In this document: positions 53,070 to 61,208 of the stretch, piece after piece
How the letters are laid out: each line of letters begins with the position of its first letter
How positions within the stretch are numbered: the first letter of the stretch is position 1
Source: Paraburkholderia ultramafica
Lineage (GTDB): Bacteria; Pseudomonadota; Gammaproteobacteria; Burkholderiales; Burkholderiaceae
Direction: 5' to 3'
Assembly (NCBI RefSeq): GCF_902859915.1
Contig: NZ_CADIKK010000013.1
Location: 124,001 to 188,000 of the forward strand
DNA: 64,000 nucleotides
Program-made: the position numbers and the translations under genes
The notes under the pieces: generated by a model
Databases searched by the model: none
Seen by the model: only the letters and a program-made list of their open reading frames with translations
Told to the model about the DNA's origin: nothing

Positions 53070-54137
53070 TCACGCGTCGCGATTCGCGACGCCAGCCGAA
53101 TCGAAGCTCGCCATCTCGTTGACGAACGCCACCGCCGCGCGCAGCAGCGGTACAGCAAGCGCCGCGCCCGTGCCTTCGCCGAGACGCATGTCGAGCGACA
53201 GCAACGGCAGCGCGCCGAAATGATCGAGCATGCGCCGGTGCCCCGCCTCGTTCGACGCGTGCGCGAACACGCAGTATTCGCGCACGCTCGGCGCGAACGC
53301 ATCGGCGATCAGCAACGCGGAGGTCCCGATGAAGCCGTCGACAAGTATCGTCATCCGCGCTTCGGCGGCCGCTAGATACGCGCCGGTCATCATCGCGATC
53401 TCGAAGCCGCCGAAGGTGGCGAGCACGTCGAGCGGACCGGCGGTCTGCGCGTGACGCATGAGCGCCGACGCGAGCACGTTGCGCTTTTTCGCGAGCCCCG
53501 CGTTGTCGAGGCCGGTGCCTCGGCCGACGCATTCGTCGATCGGCACGCCGCACAAACGGCTCATCAGACACGCAGCCGACGAGGTGTTCGCAATCCCCAT
53601 CTCGCCGAAGCCGATCACGTTGGTGCCGAGCGCCGCGTGATGGCGCACGCGCTGCACGCCCGCCTGCATCGCGGCGAGCGCCTGGGCATGCGTCATCGCG
53701 GGTTCGTGCGCGAAGTTGCGCGTGCCGCTCGCCACCGGAATGTCGACGAGTCCATCCGTCGACGGCAGCGCCGTCGCGATACCCGCGTTGACCACTTCGA
53801 GTTCGATGCCGGCGACCCGGCTCAACGCATTGATCGCCGCGCCGCCCGCGACGAAGTTGGCGACCATCTGCGCGGTCACCGCTTGCGGATACGGGCTCAC
53901 GCCTTCCGCGGCAATCCCGTGGTCGCCGGCGAACACGATCATCGCCGGGCGCTGCACCGTCGGATGGGTGGTGCGCTGGATCAGGCCCATCTGACGCGCG
54001 AGTGTTTCGAGCCGGCCAAGACTGCCGGGCGGCTTGGTCCTGGTATCGATGATGTGTTGCAACTCGGCGCGCAGCGTTTGATCGAGCGGTGCGACTTCGG
54101 GCAAACCGGCCGGATGTGGCAAAGAAGTCATAAGCAT
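53070..54137 (-). CDS. cobT: Nicotinate-nucleotide-dimethylbenzimidazole phosphoribosyltransferase
   Basis: This 355-residue cytoplasmic enzyme activates the lower ligand by making alpha-ribazole-5'-phosphate. The N-terminal TKPPGSLGRLE and VFAGDHGIAAEGVSPYP segments are diagnostic. The catalytic glutamate is in the C-terminal RLGEGTGAALA. The start is either ATG 54137 (MLMTSLPH) or ATG 54131; neither has a clear ribosome site. It follows btuD by 33 bp and is in the B12-riboswitch operon. Confidence 0.93.
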   Translation of the reverse strand: MLMTSLPHPAGLPEVAPLDQTLRAELQHIIDTRTKPPGSLGRLETLARQMGLIQRTTHPTVQRPAMIVFAGDHGIAAEGVSPYPQAVTAQMVANFVAGGAAINALSRVAGIELEVVNAGIATALPSTDGLVDIPVASGTRNFAHEPAMTHAQALAAMQAGVQRVRHHAALGTNVIGFGEMGIANTSSAACLMSRLCGVPIDECVGRGTGLDNAGLAKKRNVLASALMRHAQTAGPLDVLATFGGFEIAMMTGAYLAAAEARMTILVDGFIGTSALLIADAFAPSVREYCVFAHASNEAGHRRMLDHFGALPLLSLDMRLGEGTGAALAVPLLRAAVAFVNEMASFDSAGVANRDA

Positions 54138-54170
54138 TGTCTGCAAAGAGAGAGTGTCCGGATGAATCAG

Positions 54171-55022
54171 TTAGTGTGCCGGCGTGTCATCGCCGGCTAG
54201 AGATTCGTGACGCGAACGCGGCGCGGGAATCAGCGCCTCGTGTTCGCCGTCGCGAATCAGAATCAATGGATAGCCGAACGCGCGACTCGTCAGCGTCGGC
54301 GTGAGCACATCGCGCACCGGTCCGGCATACGCGCCGCCCTCGCCGTCGAGCAGCAGCGCGTGGCTCGCGAAGCGGCGCGCCAGATTCAGGTCGTGGCACG
54401 AAAACATCACTGTACGCCGCGGCTCGCGCGTCCACGCGGCGAGCGCTTCGAGACAGTCGATCTGATGATGCAGGTCGAGATGCGACAACGGTTCGTCGAG
54501 CAGCAAGAGCGGCGCATCCTGGCACAGCACCGCCGCCAGCGCCACGCGTTGACGCTCGCCGCCCGACAACGACAGCACGTCGCGCGCGGCGAAGGCGGCG
54601 AGCCCCAACAGATCCAGCGCGGCATGCGCGGCGGCGCGATCGGCGGCGCGCTCCCAACCCCAGCCGTTCAGATGCGGAAAGCGGTTCAGCATCACGATAT
54701 CGAGCACGCCCGCGCTGAACGCGTCGGGTGCGCTTTGCGGCATCAATGCACGCCGCTGCGCGAGCGGCAGCGGCTGCCAGTCGGCCACGCGCACGCCATC
54801 CAGTTCGACATGGCCCGCCGCCGGCTGCAACAGGCCCGCGAGCGTGGACAGCAGCGTCGTCTTGCCCGCGCCGTTCGGGCCGGCGACGCACCAGATCTCG
54901 CCCGCGTAGAACGTGTGCGTGAACGCGTCGAGCAAGGTGCGCGCGCCGGCGCGCAAGGTCAGACGTTGCGCGCTGAGTGCGCTGTGACTGAGGTTGTCAC
55001 TCGGGTTGTGGTGGGCTTCCAT
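54171..55022 (-). CDS. btuD: Vitamin B12 ABC transporter ATP-binding protein (BtuD-like)
   Basis: This 283-residue ATPase of the FecCD/BtuCD importer class has Walker A GPNGAGKT at residues 48-55, signature LSGGERQRVALA, Walker B LLLLDEPLSHLDLHHQ and the switch His in FSCHDLNLA. It drives import through BtuC. The ATG at 55022 or 55025 overlaps the btuC stop (ATGATG), so translation is coupled. Substrate B12 or cobinamide is inferred from the operon. Confidence 0.9.
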   Translation of the reverse strand: MEAHHNPSDNLSHSALSAQRLTLRAGARTLLDAFTHTFYAGEIWCVAGPNGAGKTTLLSTLAGLLQPAAGHVELDGVRVADWQPLPLAQRRALMPQSAPDAFSAGVLDIVMLNRFPHLNGWGWERAADRAAAHAALDLLGLAAFAARDVLSLSGGERQRVALAAVLCQDAPLLLLDEPLSHLDLHHQIDCLEALAAWTREPRRTVMFSCHDLNLARRFASHALLLDGEGGAYAGPVRDVLTPTLTSRAFGYPLILIRDGEHEALIPAPRSRHESLAGDDTPAH

Positions 55023-56074
55023 CATCGACGTCTGCGCAACAGCATCCAGAGGAACACCGGCACGCCGACGATCGACGTGATCACGCCGACCGGCAATTGC
55101 GCCGGCGCGATCAAGGTACGCGCGATCAGGTCCGCGCCCATCACCGCGACGCCGCCGCCGAGCGCCGCGGCCGGCAGCAGCATGCGCTGATCGTTGCCGA
55201 ACGCGAGCCGCAACATGTGCGGCACCACCAGGCCGACAAAGCCGATGGTGCCCGCGGTCGTTACAGCCGCGGCCGCCGCGAGCGACGCGACCAGATACAC
55301 GCGCAAGCGCAGCGGCATTACCGCAACGCCCAACGCCTGCGCGGCCGCGTCGCCGCGCAGCAGCACGTTCAGCCGCGGCGCCACCGGCACGATCGCCACC
55401 AGCGCGACGACGAGCGCGGCGAGCGCGGTCCACGGCAGCGCGCCGCCGTTGAGATCGCCGGTCAGCCAGAACAGCATGCCGCGCAAGCTGTTGTCGGGCG
55501 CGAGGTTGAGCAGCAACGTGATCACCGCGCCCCACCCCGCCGCGATCACCGCGCCGGTCAGCAGCAAACGCGGCGACGTGTCCTGCGGCTCGCCGCGCCA
55601 CAACTCGCGGCGCGCGAGGCCGAGCACCAGCAGGATCGACACGAAGGCGCCGGCGAACGCGCTGGCGTCGACGATCCACCATGCGCAACCGGCGATCATC
55701 GCGACGAGCGCGAACGTCGCCGCTCCTCCCGACACGCCTAATACATAGGGTTCGGCCAGTGGGTTGCGCAACAGCACCTGCAATAGGGCGCCGGCCAACG
55801 CAAGCAACGCGCCGCACGCGAAGCCGGCCACCGCGCGCGGCAAGCGCAGCGTGCGCACGATCTCGCCGGCCAGATCCGCCGGCTCGAGCGGCAACGCGTG
55901 CGACGGCACCAGCGCCGTCAGCACACGCCAGGGCGCGAGCGACACGCTGCCCAGCGCGAGCGACGCGAGCAGCACGGCCAGCGCGATGGCCGCGAGCACG
56001 AGCCAGATCGCGGCCGCGCGCTTCGCGCTCATCACGCGCGCGGCGGCGGGCAGCGAATTCGAATGGCGGCTCAT
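55022..56074 (-). CDS. btuC: Vitamin B12 ABC transporter permease (BtuC-like)
   Basis: This 350-residue FecCD-type permease has about ten transmembrane helices. Family segments are LRLPRAVAGFACGALLALAGALLQVLLRNPLAEPYVLGVSGGAA and the ATPase-docking GFVGLVVPHMLRLAFG. It starts 27 bp downstream of btuB. It forms the pore used by BtuD and receives B12 from the BtuF-like protein encoded on the other strand. Confidence 0.91.
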   Translation of the reverse strand: MSRHSNSLPAAARVMSAKRAAAIWLVLAAIALAVLLASLALGSVSLAPWRVLTALVPSHALPLEPADLAGEIVRTLRLPRAVAGFACGALLALAGALLQVLLRNPLAEPYVLGVSGGAATFALVAMIAGCAWWIVDASAFAGAFVSILLVLGLARRELWRGEPQDTSPRLLLTGAVIAAGWGAVITLLLNLAPDNSLRGMLFWLTGDLNGGALPWTALAALVVALVAIVPVAPRLNVLLRGDAAAQALGVAVMPLRLRVYLVASLAAAAAVTTAGTIGFVGLVVPHMLRLAFGNDQRMLLPAAALGGGVAVMGADLIARTLIAPAQLPVGVITSIVGVPVFLWMLLRRRR

Positions 56075-56101
56075 CCGCGCGATCTCAACGCAGCGCGTTC
56101 G

Positions 56102-58057
56102 TCACTGCTGCTGCCAACCGAGCGTGACATACGCACCGCGTCGCGGCGAGTTATACGAGTAGGCCGTTTCATAGTCCTTGTCCAACAGGTTCTGGATTTG
56201 CGCGGCCACGTACCACGCTTTCGTGATGTTGTAGCGCGCCGACAGATTCACGATGCCGTAGCCGCCCAGCTTGCCGACGCGATCTTCGCGCGGACCGCTC
56301 ACGATCCACTCGCCGCCGACTCGCCATTCAGCGATGCTGCGATTCACCGCGAGCGAGCCGAAACGCCGCGCACGCCGCACGAGGTCGACATCGTTGTCGA
56401 GGTCGACGGGATTTTGCAGCGTCAGCGACGCGCGCACATCCGTCTTGCCGACATGCCCGCTCCACGATCCTTCGAGCCCCTGCACTTTCGCATGGCCGAC
56501 GTTCTCCGCAAGATAGATGCCGGGCGTCACCTGCGCGTAGTCGATCAGATTCGAATAGCGCGTCTGGAATGCAGTCAGACGCATCACGCCGAGCGCGCTC
56601 GACGCGTATTGCAACGCCGCTTCGATCGAGTGACTGCGCTCTGGCTGGATCGACGGATTGCCGCTGATCGGATAGTACAGATCGTCGAAGCTCGGCGCGC
56701 GAAACGAATCCGCATAGCTTGCGGTTGCCTTCCAGCGCTCGGTGATGTCGAAACCGTAGCCGAGATAGTAACTGTTCGCCCCGCCAAAATCGGAATACTG
56801 ATCGTGCCGCACATTGGCCTGAATCTGGTTGCGCCCGAAACGTCCCGTATAGCCGACAAAGCCCGAATCCACATGACGGTCCGGCGCCGCGAACGTATCG
56901 GAGTCGAGGCTCTGGTCGAGATGCTCATAGCCCACCTGCAGTTTCTGTTGCGCGGCGAACGTGAAATCGTTCTGCCACGTGTACTGGCGATTGTCGGTAT
57001 CGAAGCGGCCGTTGTATACGCCGTTGGTATTCGACACGCTGCGGTCGTCGCCTTCGGAGACGATGAAGTGCGTGGTCCACCCGTCGGTCAGCTTGCCGTT
57101 CGCGAACACCGACGCCTGGCGCACCTTGCTGTACAGGTTATTCAGATCGGTCGGCACGCCGTACGCATTGTCGTAACTGTTGTTGCCGTTCGACTGGAAG
57201 TAGCTGACGCCGGTGTCCCATCGGTCGTTGAACTTGTGACGCAACGAAGCCGCGATGCTCTCGTTCAGATAGCCGTTCGCGTTCGGATTGGCGCTGGGCG
57301 CCTGCTGCGGATCGAGCGACGAAAAGCCGTCGTCCTTCGAACGCGCGAGCGAAATGCTGAAGGTCGTGCGGCCGTCTTTATCCAGCGCGCCGTTCACGCC
57401 CGCTTGCTGCGTCTGCGTGTGATAGCTGCCGTAGCCCACCGAAAAGTTGAAACGCGGCGGATGGTCGCCGCCGTCTTTCGTGAACACCTGCACCACGCCG
57501 CCGATCGCGCCCGACCCGTATAACGCGGACACGTTGCCGTTCACCACTTCGACGTGATCGATCTGATCGAGCGGAATCTGCGCGAGTTGCGGCGCACCCA
57601 GGCTCACCGAATCGACCCGCAGGCCGTCGATCAGCAACAGCGATTGCGTCGACGACGCACCGCGCAAAAAGAGGCTCGCGGTCGAACCGGGGCCACCTGT
57701 GCGCGAGATTTGCGCACCGGGCGCGAGTTGCAGCAGGCCGGGCAAGTCGGTCGCGGTGGTGTCGGCGAGATCCTGCTGATCGAACAGCGAGGTCTGCGGG
57801 ATCGTATCCGCGAGCGCTTGCGGCCCGCGCTCCGCGGTCACGACAACCGGCGACAGCACGATGGACGCCGCACTCTGCGCAGCGGCATTCGCATCGGTTG
57901 CGGACGAAGGCGAAGATGAAGATGAAGATGGCGTTGGCGTTGCAGACACGGACGCAGACGAAGCAGCGGACGACGACGCAGCGTTTTTTTGCGCATGCAC
58001 GACGAGCGGCAAGCCCGCAAAAACGAGCAACGTCGCGCGGGCGATGGGGGACAACAT
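56102..58057 (-). CDS. btuB: TonB-dependent vitamin B12 receptor
   Basis: This 651-residue outer-membrane receptor has a signal peptide MLSPIARATLLVFAGLPLVV cleaved after HAQ. A low-complexity Ser/Ala/Thr-rich stretch (residues ~22-60) follows, then a TonB box-like SPVVVTAE, the plug domain (DLPGLLQLAPGAQISRTGG, then SVSLGAPQLAQIPLDQIDHVEVV) and a 22-strand barrel ending in aromatic strands (GAYVTLGWQQQ). The ATG at 58057 gives the signal peptide; the longer frame runs into the riboswitch. B12 specificity follows from the riboswitch and operon. Confidence 0.92.
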   Translation of the reverse strand: MLSPIARATLLVFAGLPLVVHAQKNAASSSAASSASVSATPTPSSSSSSPSSATDANAAAQSAASIVLSPVVVTAERGPQALADTIPQTSLFDQQDLADTTATDLPGLLQLAPGAQISRTGGPGSTASLFLRGASSTQSLLLIDGLRVDSVSLGAPQLAQIPLDQIDHVEVVNGNVSALYGSGAIGGVVQVFTKDGGDHPPRFNFSVGYGSYHTQTQQAGVNGALDKDGRTTFSISLARSKDDGFSSLDPQQAPSANPNANGYLNESIAASLRHKFNDRWDTGVSYFQSNGNNSYDNAYGVPTDLNNLYSKVRQASVFANGKLTDGWTTHFIVSEGDDRSVSNTNGVYNGRFDTDNRQYTWQNDFTFAAQQKLQVGYEHLDQSLDSDTFAAPDRHVDSGFVGYTGRFGRNQIQANVRHDQYSDFGGANSYYLGYGFDITERWKATASYADSFRAPSFDDLYYPISGNPSIQPERSHSIEAALQYASSALGVMRLTAFQTRYSNLIDYAQVTPGIYLAENVGHAKVQGLEGSWSGHVGKTDVRASLTLQNPVDLDNDVDLVRRARRFGSLAVNRSIAEWRVGGEWIVSGPREDRVGKLGGYGIVNLSARYNITKAWYVAAQIQNLLDKDYETAYSYNSPRRGAYVTLGWQQQ

Positions 58058-58164
58058 CGGATGACATTCCTGTGGATAGCGGGCACGGCCCGCTTCCCCG
58101 CAGGCCGATGCGTAACGAGGCGCCCACGCTTTTAACTTTGCGCGCGGGACGTCCCTCTCCCTCT

Positions 58165-58393
58165 GGCCGGTATCCGGGCTGGCGACACATCGATCCCGCC
58201 TTCCCACGCGTAACGCGCAGTGGCACACTCGCATGTTGAACTTCAGGCACGCGATCAGGATCGACCTGCATGACGAATGCGGTCGCTTACCGTTGCGGGG
58301 GCAGCGCAGGTTCGCGCGTTCAGTCCGGATGAACCGCGCGTCCTGCTTCCCGTTTAACTGCGCGCACTGTGGACAAGCGCGCGCGGGCACCAG
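58165..58393 (-). promoter_or_regulatory. Cobalamin riboswitch upstream of btuB
   Basis: Read on the minus strand, the conserved blocks occur in order: GGTGCCCGC at the 5' end, CAGTTAAACGGGAAGCAGG, CGGTTCATCCGG, CTGCCCCCGCAACGGTAAGC (B12 core), GCCACTGCGCGTTACGCGTG, GGGAAGG, and GCCAGCCCGGATACCGGCC. These match the AdoCbl aptamer. About 100 nt separate it from the btuB ATG, so control could be by hiding the start region or by attenuation. It should repress the btuB-btuC-btuD-cobT-cobS-cobC operon when B12 is plentiful. Confidence 0.95.
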
Positions 58394-58402
58394 AGTGCGC
58401 GC

Positions 58403-58431
58403 AGTTTAGGAGCGGCTTCGACGAGCGTCAA
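58403..58431 (-). promoter_or_regulatory. Sigma70-type promoter of the btuB operon
   Basis: On the minus strand TTGACG (58431-58426) and TAAACT (58408-58403) have exactly 17 bp between them. Transcription would begin near 58396, just before the riboswitch. Confidence 0.75.
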
Positions 58432-58542
58432 GAAAGGTTAATCCGTGTGCAATCCGTTCTGTAAAGTGCAGGTTATTGTCCGATGGGCGATTACTTTTTC
58501 ATCATATGGTCGAGAAAAGCCTGCACAAAGCGATGTTGTTAC

Positions 58543-58557
58543 GTCTCGAAACGAGAC
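58543..58557. promoter_or_regulatory. Inverted repeat before zapB-like gene
   Basis: GTCTCG-AAA-CGAGAC is a perfect 6-bp-arm dyad. A possible -10 TAAAAT lies at 58586-58591, 26 bp before the gene. It may be an operator; the motif is not one I recognise. Confidence 0.35.
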
Positions 58558-58616
58558 AATTGTCGGAACCTGCAATATTCCGCGCTAAAATGCGATGTCT
58601 TTAGAGGACGCAGCAC

Positions 58617-58973
58617 ATGCTCACCGAACTCGAATCACTCTCACAGAATATCGGCAAGCTGATTGCGATCAGCCAGCGCCACAATGAAGCGCGGCTCGCG
58701 CTCGAAGAGCAGCTCGCCCAGGCGCGTGCCGAAGCGGAAGCTACGCGCACGGAACTTGCGCTGTTGCGCGAGGAGCGCGATGCGCTGCAAGCGGAACGCG
58801 ACGCGCTGTCGGCCAAGATCGACGACGCTCAGGTGCGCCTGAATGCGATTCTCGAAAAACTGCCGCGGGCTCGCGCGAGCAGCGAACCGGATAACCAGCT
58901 CGATCTGCTCGAGCCCGCTCAACACGCGGTCGATGCCGAGAGCGACGTTACCCGCCACGGAGAAAACGCATGA
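58617..58973 (+). CDS. Coiled-coil protein, ZapB-like
   Basis: This 118-residue acidic protein is almost wholly coiled coil from residue 1 to ~85 (LTELESLSQNIGKLIAISQR, then long Glu/Ala/Leu/Arg heptads), with a disordered tail containing DNQLDLLEP. It has no signal or membrane segment. Its stop overlaps the zapA ATG by 4 bp. In size and predicted structure it resembles ZapB-type cell-division coiled coils, and adjacency to zapA supports a Z-ring role, but sequence identity to ZapB cannot be claimed. Confidence 0.7.
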   Translation: MLTELESLSQNIGKLIAISQRHNEARLALEEQLAQARAEAEATRTELALLREERDALQAERDALSAKIDDAQVRLNAILEKLPRARASSEPDNQLDLLEPAQHAVDAESDVTRHGENA

Positions 58974-59284
58974 CCACCAAGCAGATCGAAGTATCGATTC
59001 TCGACGTGCCCTATCGCCTCGCGTGTTCGCCGGAAACGGAAGGCGCGCTGCTTGAAGCGGTTGCACGCGTCGACGCGGAAATGTCGAAGATCCGCAATCA
59101 CAGCAACGTGCGCGGCATGGATCGCATTGCGGTCATGGCCGCGCTGTCGCTGGCATCGGAACTGCTTAGGCTGCAAACCAGCGTGCGACACGGAGAAGCA
59201 TTTCCCGCTGAGGAAATCCGGCGTACAATGCAGCAAATGAACGAACAACTGGGTACTGTGATTCAGCAGTACAGCATGCAGTAA
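58970..59284 (+). CDS. zapA: Cell division protein ZapA
   Basis: This 104-residue Z-ring-associated protein bundles FtsZ filaments. It starts KQIEVSILDVPYRLACSPE, the ZapA beta-strand region, followed by the conserved LLEAVARVDAEMSKIR, the helix with RIAVMAALSLASELL and a C-terminal coiled coil. It overlaps the upstream coiled-coil gene by 4 bp. The 6S RNA gene follows at once, the arrangement seen in many proteobacteria. Confidence 0.93.
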   Translation: MTTKQIEVSILDVPYRLACSPETEGALLEAVARVDAEMSKIRNHSNVRGMDRIAVMAALSLASELLRLQTSVRHGEAFPAEEIRRTMQQMNEQLGTVIQQYSMQ

Positions 59285-59387
59285 GTATCTGCCGGCCGGT
59301 CCCGAGATCGGCTGCGAATTCAAACGAAGTACGCGAGCAAGTCTCGGCAAACGTTTGAGTTCAATCGTTTAAGCTTCATCGGTTTAG

Positions 59388-59566
59388 CTTCCCTGCCTGG
59401 TTCGCCAAGGTCATATATTCCTTGAACCAATGCCATGTGCACGGTTGCGGAAATTTGTAGCACGGGTGTGCGCGTCACTCTGTCTGATGTACCCGAAGTG
59501 TTGCTAACTGCGACCAATTCTGAACCCCCGGTTCAGGATGCCGGCCTAGCGGCTAAGGCGGGGACC
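59388..59566 (+). ncRNA. ssrS: 6S RNA
   Basis: The transcript folds into a long interrupted rod. CCCTGCCT (59391-59398) pairs with AGGCGGGG (59556-59563), and CCTTGAACC (59420-59428) with GGTTCAGG (59531-59538). GGTTGCG pairs with TGCGACC, and GGGT with ACCC. Unpaired middle segments form the central bubble that mimics an open promoter. The size (about 175 nt) and position after zapA fit 6S RNA, which binds sigma70-RNA polymerase in stationary phase. The ends are approximate. Confidence 0.85.
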
Positions 59567-59574
59567 TTATCTAG

Positions 59575-59610
59575 AACGGCATCGGACTTCGGTTCGATGC
59601 CGTTTTTCTT
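59575..59610 (+). terminator. Intrinsic terminator after 6S RNA
   Basis: ACGGCATCG and CGATGCCGT form a 9-bp stem followed by TTTTCTTT. Confidence 0.88.
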
Positions 59611-59675
59611 TGGGTGTCCCGTCAGGCTTCGATTTTTCTTCCACGTCGTCCAACCCTTAACGTTCAATTCGATTC

Positions 59676-60134
59676 ATGCGCTACTGGCTAATGAAGTCCG
59701 AACCGGACGAGGCGAGCATCGACCATCTCGCCAACGCACCACACCACACATTGCCGTGGACCGGCGTGCGCAACTATCAGGCGCGCAACTTCATGCGCGA
59801 CATGATGCAGATCGGCGACGGCGTGCTGTTCTATCATTCGAGCTGCCCTGAGCCCGGCATTGCGGGGCTGGCGGAAGTATCGTCCACTGCGTATCCGGAC
59901 CCGACCCAGTTCGACAAAAAGAGCCCGTACTACGACGCGAAGTCGTCGCAGGAAACGCCGCGCTGGTTGCTCGTCGACGTAGTGTTCAAGAAGAAGATCC
60001 CGCTGATTCCGCTTGCCGCGCTACGCGAGCACGCGGAACTGCAGGACATGCGCGTGCTTGCCAAAGGCAATCGCCTGTCGATCACACCCGTGACCGAAGC
60101 CGAATGGCGCTTCATCACCAGGCGCCTCATGTGA
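59676..60134 (+). CDS. EVE-domain protein
   Basis: This 152-residue protein has an EVE (PUA-like, modified-base-binding) fold: MRYWLMKSEPDEASI, then WTGVRNYQARNFMRDMMQIGD and VLFYHSSCPEPGIAGLAEV. Such proteins bind modified nucleotides in DNA or RNA. It is a stand-alone domain with no fused nuclease, so a defence role is not indicated. Position after zapA-6S RNA is conserved in related bacteria as I recall them. No Shine-Dalgarno is seen before the ATG at 59676. Confidence 0.9.
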   Translation: MRYWLMKSEPDEASIDHLANAPHHTLPWTGVRNYQARNFMRDMMQIGDGVLFYHSSCPEPGIAGLAEVSSTAYPDPTQFDKKSPYYDAKSSQETPRWLLVDVVFKKKIPLIPLAALREHAELQDMRVLAKGNRLSITPVTEAEWRFITRRLM

Positions 60135-60364
60135 CGGCTCCTTGACGTCTGGCAACGTTGAAACACTGCATCGGCGAATCGTCGCCGCTGCAGTGCGTGC
60201 AATGAATATGCCGGCAAACGCGGCGTGACAGGCAGCGTCAAATTAGGGAACCAAGCTTCGGTTAGCAGCGCCTAACGAGCTTGCAAGCGAGGTTGCAAGC
60301 ACCGTGCCACTGCACGGCGTTGGCGCCGATCGTGCACAACCCTGTTCAAGCAAGGAGTCCAACA

Positions 60365-61096
60365 ATGACGAAACAAGCCGCACGGGCACTCGCACTCGCT
60401 CTCGTATGCAGCGCCCCTGTCGCGCTCGCGCTGACCCCGACGCTGGCTCGCGCGCAAGGCGTCATGCAGTCCCAGCCCTCGGGCGTACTGTCGTTGAACG
60501 CACAGGCTAGCGCGGAAGTCCCGCAAGACGTCGTCGATATCACGCTGTTTTACGAGCAGGAAGCCAGCGATCCGTCGGCGCTCACCGCAACATTGAATCA
60601 ACGCGCCGACGCGGCGTTGCAGAAGGCCAAAGGCGTCAGCGGCGTGACGGCCCGCACCGGTTCGTTCGCGATCTTCCCGTCCACCGATCGTGACGGGCGC
60701 ATTTCCGCGTGGCGCGGCCGCACGGAAGTCGTGCTCGAATCGCACGACTTCGCCGCGGCGTCGAAGCTCGCCGGACAAATGGCATCGATCATGCAGGTCG
60801 GCAACGTGCAGTTCTCGTTGTCGCCGCAAGCGCAGCGCGCCGCGGAGCAGAAGCTCACCGGCGAAGCGATCAGGTCGTTCCGCGATCAGGCCGCGTCGTC
60901 GTCGCAGGCGTTCGGCTTCAGCGGCTATTCGATTCGCGAGGTCAACGTGAACCGCGGTGGCATCATGCCGCGTCCGATGATGATGATGAGTGCGCGCGCC
61001 ATGAGCGGCGACGCGAAGGGCGCGGCACCGATGCCGCTCGAAGGCGGCACGTCGACGGTGACGGTCAACGTGTCGGGCTCGGTGCAGATGAAGTAG
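60365..61096 (+). CDS. SIMPL-domain (DUF541) exported protein
   Basis: This 243-residue protein has a signal peptide cleaved near LARAQG (residue ~33). The mature part starts GVLSLNAQASAEVPQDVVDITLFYEQEA, the SIMPL domain pattern, and continues with VLESHDFAAASKLAGQMASIM. SIMPL proteins form periplasmic or surface ring assemblies of unclear role. A Met-rich patch, PRPMMMMSARAM, lies near residues 201-212. AAGGAG at 60352-60357 supports the ATG at 60365 over the longer frame. A terminator shared with lgt follows. Confidence 0.85.
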   Translation: MTKQAARALALALVCSAPVALALTPTLARAQGVMQSQPSGVLSLNAQASAEVPQDVVDITLFYEQEASDPSALTATLNQRADAALQKAKGVSGVTARTGSFAIFPSTDRDGRISAWRGRTEVVLESHDFAAASKLAGQMASIMQVGNVQFSLSPQAQRAAEQKLTGEAIRSFRDQAASSSQAFGFSGYSIREVNVNRGGIMPRPMMMMSARAMSGDAKGAAPMPLEGGTSTVTVNVSGSVQMK

Positions 61097-61146
61097 CGCG
61101 CTGTGCGTTTGCGCTAGACACCCCGTTAGACATTCCTGCTGCAAGA

Positions 61147-61178
61147 GAAAACGCCACGGCATGCCGTGGCGTTTTTCA
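61147..61178. terminator. Bidirectional terminator between SIMPL gene and lgt
   Basis: AAAACGCCACGGC-ATGCCGTGGCGTTTTT is a perfect palindrome flanked by A and T runs, between convergent genes. Confidence 0.92.
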
Positions 61179-61208
61179 TTGCGCGCTCGCTACGATAAAC
61201 CGTAGCGC

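Noticed and set aside
59676..60134. EVE protein as part of a defence system
   Set aside because: It is a single-domain protein in a housekeeping context with no nuclease or methyltransferase neighbour.
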